Assembly (NCBI GenBank): GCA_021790495.1
Contig: JAJYGZ010000172.1
Coordinates: 1 to 8,115 of the forward strand
Direction of reading: 5' to 3'
Source of the DNA: Actinomycetes bacterium
GTDB taxonomy: Bacteria; Actinomycetota; Acidimicrobiia; Acidimicrobiales; Acidimicrobiaceae
Length of the DNA: 8,115 nucleotides
Positions 1 to 6,095 of the stretch are shown here, in pieces; within the stretch, counting starts at the first letter, position 1, and each line of letters begins with the position of its first letter. The notes beneath the pieces were generated by a model. The model saw only the letters and a program-made list of their open reading frames with translations. It did not search any database and was not told the origin of the DNA. The translations under genes were made by a program, and so were the position numbers.

Positions 1-685
1 GATCTATGAAGTCGATGTCCTCGGGCAGTGTCGGCCGCATGGTACGGGCCACCGCCTTTTCGCCCCGGTCCTCGACGAGAAGTCGGCGCACCTCGGCCTC
101 AATGGCAGTTCGAAGGTCTGAAACCAGCTCTTCGACCTTGTTGCGGAGGATTGCCTCGGCGATAGCGTCGTCGTCGTCACCTCGAAGCGCCTCTCCAAGC
201 TGGCCATAGATCATCTCGATGTTCAGCTGCTTAAGAGTTCTGTAGGTGTAATAAACGCCGCTGACGGCGCGTCCGCGTTCCATGCCGCCGTACCGCGAGA
301 CCGCGGCGCGCGAGATTCGGGCTAGGGCGATACGGTCGTCATCAAGGAGTGCCCTGATCACCCAGCTGCGTAATTCATCGCCCGATGCCGCTCCGCCCCC
401 CGGCGCGTCATCGCCCCCTTGGGCATCTGAGCCCTCCGTCGGGCCACCGAGCTCATCGGGGGGGTGGTAAGTCTTGTTCGCGAAGAAGACATCAAAGAGA
501 AGGTCAAAGACCTCCTTGTGGGCAAAGTCCTTGATCATTGTGGAAAACAGAGCGACCCTGAAGGTACCGCGATCGACTTCGCCGATACGAGAGACTGCCT
601 CGGAGGCGTCAATGACCTCAGTCATGGAGACCGGCACGCCCGACTCCCTTAGCGTCTCAGAAAACGCGACCAACTGATCCCGCAC
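1..685 (-). CDS. CoxE-like VWA-domain protein, N-terminal part (runs off left edge)
   Basis: The frame stays open for 228 codons to base 1, so the C-terminal half, where the von Willebrand factor A metal-binding domain should lie, is outside the window. What is visible matches the N-terminal region of actinobacterial CoxE-type VWA proteins: an opening helix with SGVPVS at about residues 15-20, an FDLLFDVFF stretch at 60-68, a Gly/Asp-rich linker at about 78-104, a YGGMERGRAVSG...YYTYRTLKQL block at 132-154, and the conserved LPEDIDF near 220-226. No signal peptide or membrane segment is seen, so it is probably cytosolic. It follows the MoxR ATPase gene by 29 bases. I chose the GTG at 685, with GGAGG at 690-694 four bases upstream. 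A TTG at 718, overlapping the MoxR stop codon, is the alternative and would add 11 residues. VWA partners of MoxR ATPases are thought to recruit or act on client proteins; the client here is unknown. The family call is confident, the biological role is not. Confidence 0.85.
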   Translation of the reverse strand, partial: MRDQLVAFSETLRESGVPVSMTEVIDASEAVSRIGEVDRGTFRVALFSTMIKDFAHKEVFDLLFDVFFANKTYHPPDELGGPTEGSDAQGGDDAPGGGAASGDELRSWVIRALLDDDRIALARISRAAVSRYGGMERGRAVSGVYYTYRTLKQLNIEMIYGQLGEALRGDDDDAIAEAILRNKVEELVSDLRTAIEAEVRRLLVEDRGEKAVARTMRPTLPEDIDFID

Positions 686-689
686 GCCC

Positions 690-694
690 CCTCC
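690..694 (-). promoter_or_regulatory. Ribosome binding site of the VWA gene
   Basis: GGAGG followed by more G residues, four bases before the GTG at 685. The spacing is short, but it favours this start over the TTG at 718, which would instead depend on coupling to the MoxR stop codon. Confidence 0.5.
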
Positions 695-714
695 AACCGG
701 TCGGTATGGCAAAC

Positions 715-1647
715 TCAATTGAGCTTGGCGATGGCTTTTTCAATGTCCCCTTGGTACTTGAGCAGCACGTTCAAGGTCGAAACGACGGTTTCGCTATCGA
801 AATCCGAGGCTCCAAGCGTCAGCAGCGTAACCGCCCAGTCCAAAGATTCTGAGATCGAAGGATGCTTTTTCAAATCCAGCGACCTCAACATCGCAACGAA
901 ATCGGCAATCTGGGCCGCGAGAGCATCCCCGAGTCCAGGCACCTTGAGCGTAAGAATCTCCTTCTCGCGTTCTTTCGACGGATATCCGATGTGAAGAAAC
1001 AGACAGCGGCGCTTCAGAGCCTCGCTGAGTTCACGGGTATTGTTCGAGGTGAGAACCACGATAGGGTGCCGCGATGCGGCGATGGTTCCGAACTCAGGGA
1101 TAGTCACCTGAAAGTCCGACAGCAGCTCTAGAAAGAGAGCCTCGGTCTCGACTTCGACACGGTCTATCTCATCGATGAGAAGAACTGCCGAGGCGGTCGC
1201 GGATATGGCGCGCAGCAAGGGACGCGCCAAGAGAAACTCTTCGGAGAAGATATCCTCCTTGACGTCACTCCACTCGGCCCCGTCGGCACCGGAACTGCGC
1301 GCCGACTGGATTCGCAGCAGCTGCTTGGAGTAGTTCCATTCGTATATCGCCTTGGCATCGTCAAGGCCCTCGTAACACTGCAACCGGATCAACTCGGCAT
1401 CCAGCGCGCTAGCAATAGCTTTGGCTAGCTCGGTCTTTCCGGTACCGGCTGGCCCCTCAACGAGTATCGGCTTGCCAAGGACGATGGCCAGAAATACCGT
1501 GGTGGATATCTCCTTGCTCGAGAGATAGCTGGCCCGATAGAGCGCGGCGTCTACTTCGGCAATACTCTTTAATTCCTCGCCGGTCCTGTTCAATTTACCA
1601 ACCCCGTCGCCTCTTCTTTTAGGGCCGGATCTGGCCGGTGCCTTCAA
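715..1647 (-). CDS. MoxR-family AAA+ ATPase
   Basis: A predicted ATP-driven chaperone of the MoxR class (also like CoxD), expected to remodel or activate a target together with the VWA protein encoded just downstream. Counting from the TTG at 1647, the 310-residue frame has Walker A GPAGTGKT at 65-72, Walker B VLLIDE at 155-160, a sensor-1 block VVLTSNN at 197-203, and an arginine-finger region ALKRRC at 210-215, followed by a helical lid. All nucleotide-binding residues are present, so it should be active. The length is typical for the short MoxR group. The start is uncertain. The TTG at 1647 lies inside proA (29-base overlap) with GGAG about 10 bases upstream. A TTG at 1593 would give a 292-residue protein beginning just before the conserved part, and the basic segment before it (residues 2-18) looks unlike a conserved domain. 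The tight joins to proA and the VWA gene suggest one operon. In Mycobacterium a MoxR/VWA pair also follows proA, as I recall. Confidence 0.88.
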   Translation of the reverse strand: MKAPARSGPKRRGDGVGKLNRTGEELKSIAEVDAALYRASYLSSKEISTTVFLAIVLGKPILVEGPAGTGKTELAKAIASALDAELIRLQCYEGLDDAKAIYEWNYSKQLLRIQSARSSGADGAEWSDVKEDIFSEEFLLARPLLRAISATASAVLLIDEIDRVEVETEALFLELLSDFQVTIPEFGTIAASRHPIVVLTSNNTRELSEALKRRCLFLHIGYPSKEREKEILTLKVPGLGDALAAQIADFVAMLRSLDLKKHPSISESLDWAVTLLTLGASDFDSETVVSTLNVLLKYQGDIEKAIAKLN

Positions 1648-2881
1648 TTATGAACTTCTCCGTCGTCAACGCCGAGAGTCCCATCGGTCCCCTTGCGTGC
1701 AGTTTTTGCGTGCTTATCCCTATCTCGGCTCCAAGTCCAAGTTGATTGCCGTCCACAAAGCGCGTCGAGGCGTTTACAAGTACCGCAGCAGCATCCACCT
1801 CACTCACAAAACGGGAGGCGTGGGAATAGTCGTTGGTGAGAATCGCCTCCGAATGGCCGGTGCCGTACTTTCCGATGTGGGCGATCGCGTCGTCGAGACC
1901 ATCCACTACCTTGACCGCAAGAATGAGATCCAAAAACTCGGTGGCATAATCATGTTCCGTTGCTGCCACCGCCCGGACTATCGTCGCCCGCACAGCAGGG
2001 TCGCCACGCAATTCGACCTGGGGCAACCGAGAATCCAAGAACGGAAGGAACTCAGCGGCAATGCTTTGATGCACCAAGACCGTCTCCACGGAATTACAAA
2101 CGCTCGGACGCTGCACCTTGGCATTGACAATTATCTCTGCCGCAGCGTCTAGATCAGCGGATTCGTCGACGTAGATATGGCAATTTCCCTCGCCATCGAT
2201 GATGTACGGCACGGTGGCATGCTGGCGGACCGCCTCTATGAGCGAAATGCCCCCGCGCGGTATGAGACAGTCGATGTAGCCGCTCAACTTCATAAAGGCT
2301 GTGGCTGTTTCGCGAGAACCATCGGGAACCAACGTTACGCTTTCGCGCGGAAGCCCGGCCTTTGACAACGCCTGGCACAAATGGGCTGCGATGGCGGTAT
2401 TGGAACTAAGGGCGGCCGACGAACCGCGCAGAAACGCTGCGTTGCCGCTTTTTATGCATAGTGCCGCGGCGTCGGATGTGACATTGGGACGATTTTCATA
2501 AATAATTCCCACCACGCCAAGGGGTACCCTCTGTTTGCGCACTCGAAGGCCATTGGCAAGGGTGTAGCCCGAAGTAATCTCCCCAACAGGGTCCGGAAGC
2601 GCAGCTACTTCCAGAATTCCTTCAGACATACCCGAGATTCGAGCCTCATCCAGGCCAAGTCGATCGATTTGGCCTTCGGCCAAACCGTCACGGCGGGCTC
2701 GAACCAGATCGGACTGGTTCGCCACGAGAATTTCGTCCGCTCCGCGAGCCAGGCCTTCGGCCATCAGCGACAGCGCGTCCATCTTTTGCTGGGCAGAAGC
2801 ACGTGCGACGCGTGGGGCCGACACCCGCACTAGGCCAGCGAGTTCCTCAAGAGCACCAGGGACGTCAGGCATGATTTCCAT
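1619..2881 (-). CDS. proA: Glutamate-5-semialdehyde dehydrogenase (gamma-glutamyl phosphate reductase)
   Basis: Catalyses NADPH-dependent reduction of gamma-glutamyl phosphate to glutamate-5-semialdehyde, the second step of proline synthesis, in the cytosol. The 420-residue protein has the usual family length and is complete. Diagnostic segments are the cofactor-domain stretch GVVGIIYENRPNV at about 122-134, LRGSSAA at 151-157, the PRGG loop at 208-211, the catalytic cysteine in RPSVCNSVET (Cys262), the NASTRFVDG block at 370-378, and the C-terminal GLGAEIGISTQKLHARGPMG segment at 382-401. It begins 45 bases after the proB stop, so the two enzymes, which pass on a labile acyl phosphate, are probably co-transcribed. 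The ATG at 2881 gives the longest product, but an AGG lies only two bases before it. The ATG at 2872 (residue 4), with GGA four bases upstream, is a reasonable alternative. The 3' end overlaps the longest frame of the MoxR gene. Confidence 0.97.
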   Translation of the reverse strand: MEIMPDVPGALEELAGLVRVSAPRVARASAQQKMDALSLMAEGLARGADEILVANQSDLVRARRDGLAEGQIDRLGLDEARISGMSEGILEVAALPDPVGEITSGYTLANGLRVRKQRVPLGVVGIIYENRPNVTSDAAALCIKSGNAAFLRGSSAALSSNTAIAAHLCQALSKAGLPRESVTLVPDGSRETATAFMKLSGYIDCLIPRGGISLIEAVRQHATVPYIIDGEGNCHIYVDESADLDAAAEIIVNAKVQRPSVCNSVETVLVHQSIAAEFLPFLDSRLPQVELRGDPAVRATIVRAVAATEHDYATEFLDLILAVKVVDGLDDAIAHIGKYGTGHSEAILTNDYSHASRFVSEVDAAAVLVNASTRFVDGNQLGLGAEIGISTQKLHARGPMGLSALTTEKFIIEGTGQIRP

Positions 2882-2926
2882 TGCCTACCAGCCTAGTTAA
2901 AACCAATGCGGAGTTGCTCAGCATCT

Positions 2927-4021
2927 CTAGTCGCTCAGAAGGATCATATCGTCACGGTGCATCACTAGGGATGAAAATGCCCCTTGGGATCCTTGGGGTT
3001 TCTTGGATCGCTCCGCCTCGAGTTCTTGGGAAGAGAGTCGCGAAAGCCCTTTCGCAACCACCGCGCCGTCCGGCCCACGCACCTCGATAGCATCTTCGGC
3101 GGAAAAGCTTCCACCGACCTCATTTATCCCCACCGCCAGAAGCGATGACCCCCTCCGGCAGATCGCGTTCTTAGCCCCGGCATCAATCTTGACATAACCA
3201 CCCGAGGGCAAGGCGAACGCGATCCATAGCTTACGCGCGGGAAGGCGCCTCTGGCTGCGCGCTATCCAAGTTCCGACCCCGGCCACCCGCTTGGGGGCAG
3301 CCGTAATCGATATCGGGCTCGCGGCTGCCGCGATCAGCGTCTCAACTCCCGACCAAGCAGCGATACGAGCCGCCATGACTTTTGTTGTCATGCCGCCGCT
3401 GCCCCGACTGGTTCCCTTTCCCCCAGCCAACGTCGCCAGCTCGCGCGTCACTTCCTCCACCTGCTCGATCAAGGACGCGTCGTCAAAACGCCGAGGATCA
3501 GCGGTGAACAACCCGTCTTGGTCGGTAAGAAGCACCAGGATGTCCGCACCGACAAGGCCCGCCACCAGAGCGGCGATCCGGTCGTTGTCGCCGAGGCGAA
3601 TCTCGTCATCGGCAACCGCATCGTTCTCATTGATAATGGGAACAATTCCCAGATCAAGAAGCCTGGTAATTGTGGACTTGGCGGAGAGGTACTGGCGTCG
3701 CTCCATGAAATCCGATGCGGACAAGAGGATTTGGCCAGCACGAATTCCTCGATTTCCCAGTTTCGCCGAATAGGTTGCGATGAGTTCGACCTGGCCCAGC
3801 GCCGATGCAGCCTGCAGGAGCACCATATCGACCGGCCGCTCGCCACGAATGCCCAGCCGGCCAAGTCCCAGAGCGATGGCGCCGGACGTCACGAGGGCGA
3901 CGCGATGCCCTGCGGCGCGCACTTCAAGAATCTGGTCGCATATCGAATCCAGTATGGCGTCGCTGATCTGAAAGTTCTCGTCGGTCACCGACGACGAACC
4001 CACTTTTACTACCAGATTCAC
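2927..4021 (-). CDS. proB: Glutamate 5-kinase with C-terminal PUA domain
   Basis: Phosphorylates the gamma-carboxyl of glutamate with ATP, the first and usually proline-inhibited step of proline synthesis. The 364-residue protein has an amino-acid-kinase domain (about 1-255) and a PUA domain (about 275-350). Visible motifs are the N-terminal VVKVGSSS with Lys6, the VTSGAIA loop at 44-50, NENDAV at 131-136, the GDND segment at 144-147 and GSGGMTTK ending at Lys214; these contribute to glutamate and ATP binding in the family. The Lys, Ser, Asp and Asn residues expected in the active site are all present. The start is the GTG at 4021, supported by AGGTGG seven bases upstream and by the family's usual N-terminus directly at VVKVG. 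It is separated from obgE by an unusually long non-coding stretch, so it may have its own promoter or leader. Whether proline feedback inhibition is retained cannot be judged here. Confidence 0.97.
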   Translation of the reverse strand: MNLVVKVGSSSVTDENFQISDAILDSICDQILEVRAAGHRVALVTSGAIALGLGRLGIRGERPVDMVLLQAASALGQVELIATYSAKLGNRGIRAGQILLSASDFMERRQYLSAKSTITRLLDLGIVPIINENDAVADDEIRLGDNDRIAALVAGLVGADILVLLTDQDGLFTADPRRFDDASLIEQVEEVTRELATLAGGKGTSRGSGGMTTKVMAARIAAWSGVETLIAAAASPISITAAPKRVAGVGTWIARSQRRLPARKLWIAFALPSGGYVKIDAGAKNAICRRGSSLLAVGINEVGGSFSAEDAIEVRGPDGAVVAKGLSRLSSQELEAERSKKPQGSQGAFSSLVMHRDDMILLSD

Positions 4022-4028
4022 TATGCGA

Positions 4029-4034
4029 CCACCT
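4029..4034 (-). promoter_or_regulatory. Ribosome binding site of proB
   Basis: AGGTGG, seven bases before the GTG start of proB. It decides in favour of this non-ATG start, since no other in-frame start fits the N-terminus of the family better. Confidence 0.7.
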
Positions 4035-4119
4035 ATTACTGGTTTTGCTACTCTTCGCTATGCGTCGACATCAATCTACCTCGCGTGTGAATTAGCCTGG
4101 GTTGGCTTTGGGAATCAAG

Positions 4120-4135
4120 TGCTGAGGACTTAGCA
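4120..4135. repeat. Imperfect 16-bp dyad upstream of proB
   Basis: TGCTGAGGACTTAGCA is a near palindrome with one mismatched pair of positions flanking the central bases. It lies about 100 bases before the proB GTG. It could be a protein-binding site or a weak hairpin; nothing identifies a regulator. Confidence 0.25.
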
Positions 4136-4147
4136 TCTGCCCAATTT

Positions 4148-4169
4148 GCATCGGATCACAGCCCAATGC
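4148..4169 (-). repeat. 7-bp hairpin with a strand-specific G-U pair
   Basis: On the minus strand GCATTGG (4169-4163) pairs with CCGATGC (4154-4148) around an 8-base loop. The middle pair is T-G, allowed in minus-strand RNA, while the plus strand would have an A-C mismatch there. This fits an RNA element transcribed toward proB, about 130 bases before its start, although a chance origin is possible for a stem of this size. Confidence 0.35.
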
Positions 4170-4212
4170 GAACCCTGAGCGAGACCAACCTTGAGGCCAA
4201 CCCGCACAGAAC

Positions 4213-4304
4213 TTCGCCCCAGAGGATTTCCGACACCCCAAGCACCCATCCGGATAACCACCAGCGGCTCGACGATAGTCCAAATTGGCTAATCCTCTGG
4301 CAAA
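4213..4304 (-). repeat. Inverted repeat able to form a long stem upstream of proB
   Basis: On the minus strand CCAGAGGATT (4300-4291) pairs perfectly with AATCCTCTGG (4228-4219), with 62 bases between the arms. Allowing a two-base bulge at 4217-4218, TTTG (4304-4301) pairs further with CGAA (4216-4213), with one G-U pair. Inside the loop, TCCG (at about 4254-4251) could pair with CGGA (4232-4229). The structure is read by eye and no folding energy was computed. It does not match an RNA family that I recognise. Confidence 0.4.
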
Positions 4305-4306
4305 TC

Positions 4307-4319
4307 GCGGCAAAGCCGC
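4307..4319 (-). repeat. Short perfect hairpin GCGGC-TTT-GCCGC
   Basis: A 5-bp perfect stem with a three-base loop lies just upstream, in the minus direction, of the long inverted repeat. No run of T follows it, so it is not a simple terminator. It may be a part of the same folded leader. Confidence 0.35.
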
Positions 4320-4421
4320 TTGCGCTAGGCCCCGCTTCAGCGAGCTTAGGGTGCTGTCCGCCTAGGGCTTGGCAAGGGAGAGCAGAGCCTTCGAACCGCA
4401 CTCCCGCCGCCGCTCTCTTGC

Positions 4422-4439
4422 TTGGGCTCCGGAGGCCAA
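4422..4439. repeat. 18-bp dyad just after the obgE stop codon
   Basis: TTGGGCTCCGGAGGCCAA is symmetric except for one mismatched pair and is centred on CCGG. It begins about 10 bases after the obgE stop. There is no T-run and almost no loop, so it is a poor intrinsic terminator. A role in 3'-end stability or chance are both possible. Confidence 0.3.
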
Positions 4440-4449
4440 CGTCGTGAAA

Positions 4450-5730
4450 CTAGTCTCGCGAATAGACAAAGACAAAACCACCGATTGCGACTTCGTCTCC
4501 GTCGGTGGCGCCTGCACGTACCAGCGCCCGGTCCACTCCAAGATGCTTGAGGCGCGTATGGATATACTCGAGCGCGTCCGGAGTGCTAACGTCCGAGAGG
4601 GCAACCGACCGTTCCGCAATCCGGCCCGAAACCCGAAAGCGGTGCTCGTATTCGCGGGTAACCCTGAAGCCCTCCTGGGCGAGATTGATTACGATCGCGT
4701 CGCCCTCTCGGGGCCGAGGCACCTCGGCCTTGGCTTGGGCTACCAGCGTGGCAAGCCGAGCGACGAGGGCGTCGACATTAAAAGTCGTCAGCGACGAGAT
4801 CGCAAAATCGGGCGTAAGGCCAAAATAGCTGCTGGGGTCGGCAACAATTTCAGCATCCAGAGCATCGGACTTCGAGAGCACGACCAAAGTCGGGCGCTCT
4901 AACAACTCGGGCATGTAATTCCCGAGTTCGTGTTGAAGGATCCCGTACTGGTCCTTTACGCCAACTCCCTGGGATTCGGAGGCATCCAGCAGGTAAACCA
5001 AGACTCTCGCCCGCTCGATGTGGCGCAAGAACTCGAGGCCAAGACCCTTCCCCTCCGAGGCGCCTTCAATCAGGCCCGGAATATCGGCCACGATAAATTC
5101 GGATATGTCATCTCCGCCACCGAGCCTGACTACGCCGAGATTCGGTTTTAGCGTCGTGAAGGGATAGTCGGCGATCTTGGGTTTGGCTCGCGATATCACC
5201 GAGATCAGCGTGGACTTGCCAGCGTTGGGAAATCCTACCAACGCGACATCGGCACGGAGCTTGAGCTCTAGGTTGAACCAGAACTCCTCGCCGATCTCAC
5301 CCTGCTCGGCGAAGGACGGAGCACGCCGTTTATTGGCCAAGAACCGAGTATTGCCGCGGCCCCCCTCGCCGCCGCGGGCTGCAAGAAAGCGCGACCCGGC
5401 ATCCGCGAGGTCAGCAATTACTTCGCCCTCAAGCGTCTTAACCACGGTTCCCGTCGGAACACCGACAATGAGATCCTTGCCCCTCTGGCCGTGCCGCGTT
5501 TTTCCCATTCCGTGAACACCGGTTTGGGCCCGCCGAAAGGGTTGATCGACGAAGCTCAGTAAGGAAGCCATTTCATCGGTGGCTTCCAAGAAGATGCTTC
5601 CGCCATCGCCGCCATCGCCGCCGTCGGGTCCGCCTTTGTCGACGTGGGCTTCACGGCGAAAGGATAGTGAACCGGCGCCGCCGTCGCCAGCTTTGAGGTG
5701 GATTTGAGCCTTGTCGACGAAGCCGGACAT
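4450..5730 (-). CDS. obgE: Obg family ribosome-assembly GTPase with OCT domain
   Basis: A GTPase that associates with the 50S subunit and acts in its late assembly and in growth and stress control. The 426-residue protein has the three expected parts. The first is the glycine-rich Obg fold (1-158), with the GGPDGGDGGDGG segment at 33-44 and GGEGGRGN at 120-127. The second is the G domain (about 160-330), with G1 GFPNAGKS at 166-173, G2 around FTTLKPN at 191-197, G3 DIPG at 216-219, G4 SKSD at 286-289 and G5 SSL at 312-314. The third is a C-terminal OCT domain (about 342-426), the form common in Gram-positive bacteria. G4 reads SKSD where NKxD is the consensus; Asp and Lys are kept, so guanine recognition probably survives. 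The ATG at 5730 has AAAGG six bases upstream. The position after rplU and rpmA is the classic bacterial arrangement and agrees with a role at the large subunit. The symbol obg is equally used. Confidence 0.97.
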   Translation of the reverse strand: MSGFVDKAQIHLKAGDGGAGSLSFRREAHVDKGGPDGGDGGDGGSIFLEATDEMASLLSFVDQPFRRAQTGVHGMGKTRHGQRGKDLIVGVPTGTVVKTLEGEVIADLADAGSRFLAARGGEGGRGNTRFLANKRRAPSFAEQGEIGEEFWFNLELKLRADVALVGFPNAGKSTLISVISRAKPKIADYPFTTLKPNLGVVRLGGGDDISEFIVADIPGLIEGASEGKGLGLEFLRHIERARVLVYLLDASESQGVGVKDQYGILQHELGNYMPELLERPTLVVLSKSDALDAEIVADPSSYFGLTPDFAISSLTTFNVDALVARLATLVAQAKAEVPRPREGDAIVINLAQEGFRVTREYEHRFRVSGRIAERSVALSDVSTPDALEYIHTRLKHLGVDRALVRAGATDGDEVAIGGFVFVYSRD

Positions 5731-5750
5731 GAATTGCCTTTCACAATGCG

Positions 5751-5777
5751 AAAACCCCGGACAGACGCCGGGGCTTT
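5751..5777 (-). terminator. Intrinsic terminator or attenuator hairpin between rpmA and obgE
   Basis: In minus-strand RNA AAAGCCCCGG (5777-5768) pairs with CCGGGGTTTT (5760-5751) around a 7-base loop, giving a 10-bp stem whose core is six G-C pairs, with one G-U pair, ending in four U and then CGC. The U run is short and forms part of the stem, so termination may be partial. It sits 41 bases after the rpmA stop and 20 bases before the obgE ATG. It could therefore limit readthrough from the ribosomal protein genes into obgE, or affect obgE translation. Confidence 0.65.
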
Positions 5778-5817
5778 CACGAAAATATCGATTGCGCCCT
5801 TTACGGGAAGCAGCGAC

Positions 5818-6063
5818 CTAGAGGATATCGACGAGCCGACGACCTTTTCGCTCTCCGAATTTCACCTTGCCTGGAGCAGTGGCAAACAGGGTATCGTCGC
5901 TACCGCGCCCCACATTAATTCCGGCATGAAACCGCGTTCCTCGTTGGCGAACCAGGATGGAACCCGCTGTAACTACCATTCCATCATAGACCTTCGCACC
6001 GAGACGCTGTGATTGGGAGTCTCTACCGTTCCTAGTAGAACCGCCACCTTTAGTCTTAGACAC
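5818..6063 (-). CDS. rpmA: 50S ribosomal protein L27
   Basis: Bacterial L27 of the large ribosomal subunit, whose N-terminal tail reaches the peptidyl transferase centre. The 81-residue product shows the family signature almost throughout: [12 protein letters not shown] at 5-16, the RLGAK segment near 20-24, [16 protein letters not shown] at about 33-48, then [14 protein letters not shown] and a basic C-terminal GERKGRR stretch. There is no Firmicutes-type cleavable N-terminal extension; the protein begins directly at SKTKGGGS. The start is the GTG at 6063 with AAGGAG five bases upstream (6069-6074), which is a strong site. It follows rplU by 32 bases and is almost certainly co-transcribed with it. 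The length is slightly short compared with the common 84-90 residues, but no conserved block is missing. Confidence 0.97.
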   Translation of the reverse strand: MSKTKGGGSTRNGRDSQSQRLGAKVYDGMVVTAGSILVRQRGTRFHAGINVGRGSDDTLFATAPGKVKFGERKGRRLVDIL

Positions 6064-6068
6064 TTTGA

Positions 6069-6074
6069 CTCCTT
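6069..6074 (-). promoter_or_regulatory. Ribosome binding site of rpmA
   Basis: AAGGAG five bases before the GTG start of rpmA, the best Shine-Dalgarno match seen in the window. It fixes the non-ATG start of the L27 gene. Confidence 0.75.
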
Positions 6075-6095
6075 GTCAAAAAATTTCTGGATCGC

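Larger units (their letters stand above)
4022..4449. other. 428-base gene-free gap between obgE and proB with several inverted repeats
   Basis: No frame in this gap on either strand gives a protein that looks real: the longest (93 codons on plus, 81 on minus) show no recognisable motif and are rich in Trp, Cys, Ser, Arg or Pro. On the minus strand, in the direction of proB transcription, it carries four possible stem structures between 4120 and 4319 and a dyad just after obgE. No tRNA, T-box consensus or convincing sigma-70 promoter was found by eye. It could hold the proB promoter and a structured leader, an independent RNA, or a decayed gene. In an otherwise compact operon a gap this long is unusual. 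Confidence 0.6.

Noticed and set aside
3518..4090. 190-codon open frame on the plus strand across proB and part of the leader
   Set aside because: It lies antisense to proB, whose motifs are complete, and its translation shows no recognisable domain; it is explained by the codon bias of the minus-strand gene.
4156..4401. 81-codon minus-strand frame inside the obgE-proB gap
   Set aside because: It has the right strand for the operon, but its Trp-, Ser- and Cys-rich product resembles no family I know. It also overlaps another open frame equally unconvincing.
4381..4420. GGTTCGAA on the minus strand, suggestive of a tRNA T-loop
   Set aside because: The flanking bases do not form a five-pair T stem, and no acceptor or anticodon arm could be built around it.
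4166..4447. 93-codon plus-strand frame inside the obgE-proB gap
   Set aside because: The product is Pro/Ser/Arg-rich with no motif, and it would converge on obgE; composition looks like non-coding sequence.
4022..4449. Possible T-box riboswitch before proline genes
   Set aside because: The conserved T-box sequence (GGTGG-ACCGCG type) is not present on the minus strand.
5595..5635. Triplet-like repetition of GCC and ATC units
   Set aside because: It encodes the normal glycine/aspartate-rich segment of the Obg fold and is not an independent repeat.
5778..5817. Possible promoter before obgE: TTCCCG, 16 bases, TATTTT on the minus strand
   Set aside because: Only three of six bases match the -35 consensus and four of six the -10; transcription would start inside the terminator-like stem. 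Too weak to call.
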